A stretch of DNA of 64,000 nt, taken from contig NZ_JAGTTN010000001.1 in assembly GCF_020682705.1 (NCBI RefSeq), positions 682,001 through 746,000 of the forward strand, read 5' to 3'. Shown in pieces: positions 63,096 to 64,000 of this stretch. Each line of letters starts with the position of its first letter. Positions within the stretch are counted from its first letter, which is position 1. Origin of the DNA: Microbacterium allomyrinae. Its GTDB lineage: Bacteria; Actinomycetota; Actinomycetes; Actinomycetales; Microbacteriaceae. The notes beneath the pieces are model-generated. The model saw only the letters and a list, made by a program, of their open reading frames with translations. It was not told the DNA's origin and made no database searches. The position numbers and the translations under genes were made by a program.

Positions 63096-64000
63096 ATGAC
63101 AGACGACAGAGTTCGCGTCGCCGTCGTCGGCGCCGCGGGCGCCTTCGGAATGAAGCACCTCGACGGGTTGGCCGACATCCCCTCTGCCGAGGTGACCGTC
63201 GTCAGCGGCACGGATCAGGAAGCCACCGAAGCCGTCGCGAAGACGTACGGCGTCCCTCACGCCGTGCTCGGTTACGACGCCGTGCTCGAGCGCGACGACG
63301 TCGACGCCGTCATCCTCGCGACGCCCACCCCGATGCACGCGAGCCAGATGCGGGCCGCTCTGGCCGCCGGCAAGCACGTGCAGGTGGAGATCCCCCTGGC
63401 CGATTCGTGGGCGGATGCCGAGGCCACCCTTGCTGCGTCGGAGGCATCCGACAGGGTCGCGATGGTCGGCCATACCCGCCGGTTCAACCCGTCTCACCAA
63501 TGGATCCACAACAGGATCGCCGCCGGCGAGTTCGCCGTGCAGCAGATGGACGTGCAGACGTACTTCCTGCGCCGTCAGAACATCAACGCCAAGGGCGAGC
63601 CCCGCTCCTGGACCGACCACCTGCTGTGGCATCACGCCGCTCACACCGTCGACCTCTTCGCCTACCAGGCGGGCAGGATCGTGCAGGCCAACGCCATCCA
63701 GGGTCCGATCCATCCCGAGCTCGGCATCGCGATGGACATGTCCATCCAGCTCAAGGCAGAGTCCGGTGCGATCTGCACCCTGTCACTGTCCTTCAACAAC
63801 GAAGGGCCGTTCGGCGCGTTCTTCCGGTACATCGGCGACACCGGCACCTACGTCGCCCGCTACGACGACCTGGTCGACGGCCGCGACGAGGCCATCGACG
63901 TGTCGAAGGTCGCCGCCAGCATGAACGGCATCGAGCTGCAGGACCGCGAGTTCCTCTCCGCGATCCTGGAGGGCCGTGAGCCCAACTCCTCCATCCGTCA
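63096..64000 (+). CDS. ligC: 4-carboxy-2-hydroxymuconate-6-semialdehyde dehydrogenase, truncated by window end
   Basis: The first 301 residues of a Gfo/Idh/MocA-family oxidoreductase. The NAD(P) Rossmann motif is VVGAAGAFGMKH; the usual EKP is EIP in HVQVEIPLAD, which I associate with LigC. A catalytic-looking WHHAAHTVDLF follows. LigC oxidises the cyclised ring-cleavage product to 2-pyrone-4,6-dicarboxylate. AGGAGA lies six bases before the ATG. The frame is open at the window edge; about 15-20 more residues are expected. Confidence 0.9.
   Translation, partial: MTDDRVRVAVVGAAGAFGMKHLDGLADIPSAEVTVVSGTDQEATEAVAKTYGVPHAVLGYDAVLERDDVDAVILATPTPMHASQMRAALAAGKHVQVEIPLADSWADAEATLAASEASDRVAMVGHTRRFNPSHQWIHNRIAAGEFAVQQMDVQTYFLRRQNINAKGEPRSWTDHLLWHHAAHTVDLFAYQAGRIVQANAIQGPIHPELGIAMDMSIQLKAESGAICTLSLSFNNEGPFGAFFRYIGDTGTYVARYDDLVDGRDEAIDVSKVAASMNGIELQDREFLSAILEGREPNSSIR

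Overview
The window is high-GC actinobacterial DNA, most likely from a Microbacteriaceae genus such as Microbacterium. The signs are GC-rich third codon positions, an L11-L1 / NusG / SecE / tRNA-Trp block, a NusG with a long acidic N-terminal extension, a RamB-type acetate regulator, and a MurB gene joined to two MaoC-type dehydratases. There is no rRNA, CRISPR array, transposase, integrase or phage gene, and no gene-free stretch longer than about 240 bases.

Layout. 1-4.5 kb is housekeeping: an acylphosphatase tail, a nitronate monooxygenase, then rplA, rplK, nusG, secE and tRNA-Trp, all on the minus strand. 4.7-14.7 kb is a polyamine/GABA module: gabT, a flavin putrescine-type oxidase, a tandem UspA protein, an amino-acid permease and a succinate-semialdehyde-type dehydrogenase form one coupled operon. 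It faces a PucR-family regulator and a second amine-type flavin oxidoreductase. 14.8-19.9 kb is the glyoxylate shunt (ramB, aceB, aceA). 20-23.9 kb is an ABC-2 exporter with its own two-component system. 23.9-28 kb holds an aspartate-type aminotransferase, murB, the dehydratase pair and a TauE-type exporter. 28-33.8 kb holds a DUF2510 membrane protein, a CopB-type copper ATPase behind a CsoR-like operator, a cyclase-fold protein and an unusual GNAT-AAA+ fusion. 33.9-37.6 kb is an ABC importer of the ribose type.

37.9-64 kb is a catabolic island. A minus-strand run of 13 genes (50995 down to 37886) has tiny gaps and overlaps. In order it holds a TauABC-like importer, two pairs of phosphotriesterase-like proteins, a methyltransferase, a GntR regulator (between the pairs), a flavin monooxygenase, and three unrelated hydrolases. 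In each pair one protein keeps all six metal ligands and its partner has lost nearly all of them. I see no described pathway with this gene set, and it is the most novel part of the window.

Beyond a divergent TetR gene lie a 635-residue flavin hydroxylase of the 3-hydroxybenzoate 4-hydroxylase/phenol hydroxylase family, an IclR regulator, and the end of the beta-ketoadipate pathway (thiolase plus two CoA-transferase subunits). A LysR regulator then diverges from a protocatechuate 4,5-cleavage operon: ligJ, ligK, ligI, a fused ligAB dioxygenase and ligC (cut by the window end). The likely logic is import of an ester, lactone or similar aromatic precursor, hydrolysis, ring hydroxylation to protocatechuate, and 4,5-cleavage to pyruvate and oxaloacetate. 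The substrate of the hydrolase operon cannot be read from the sequence.
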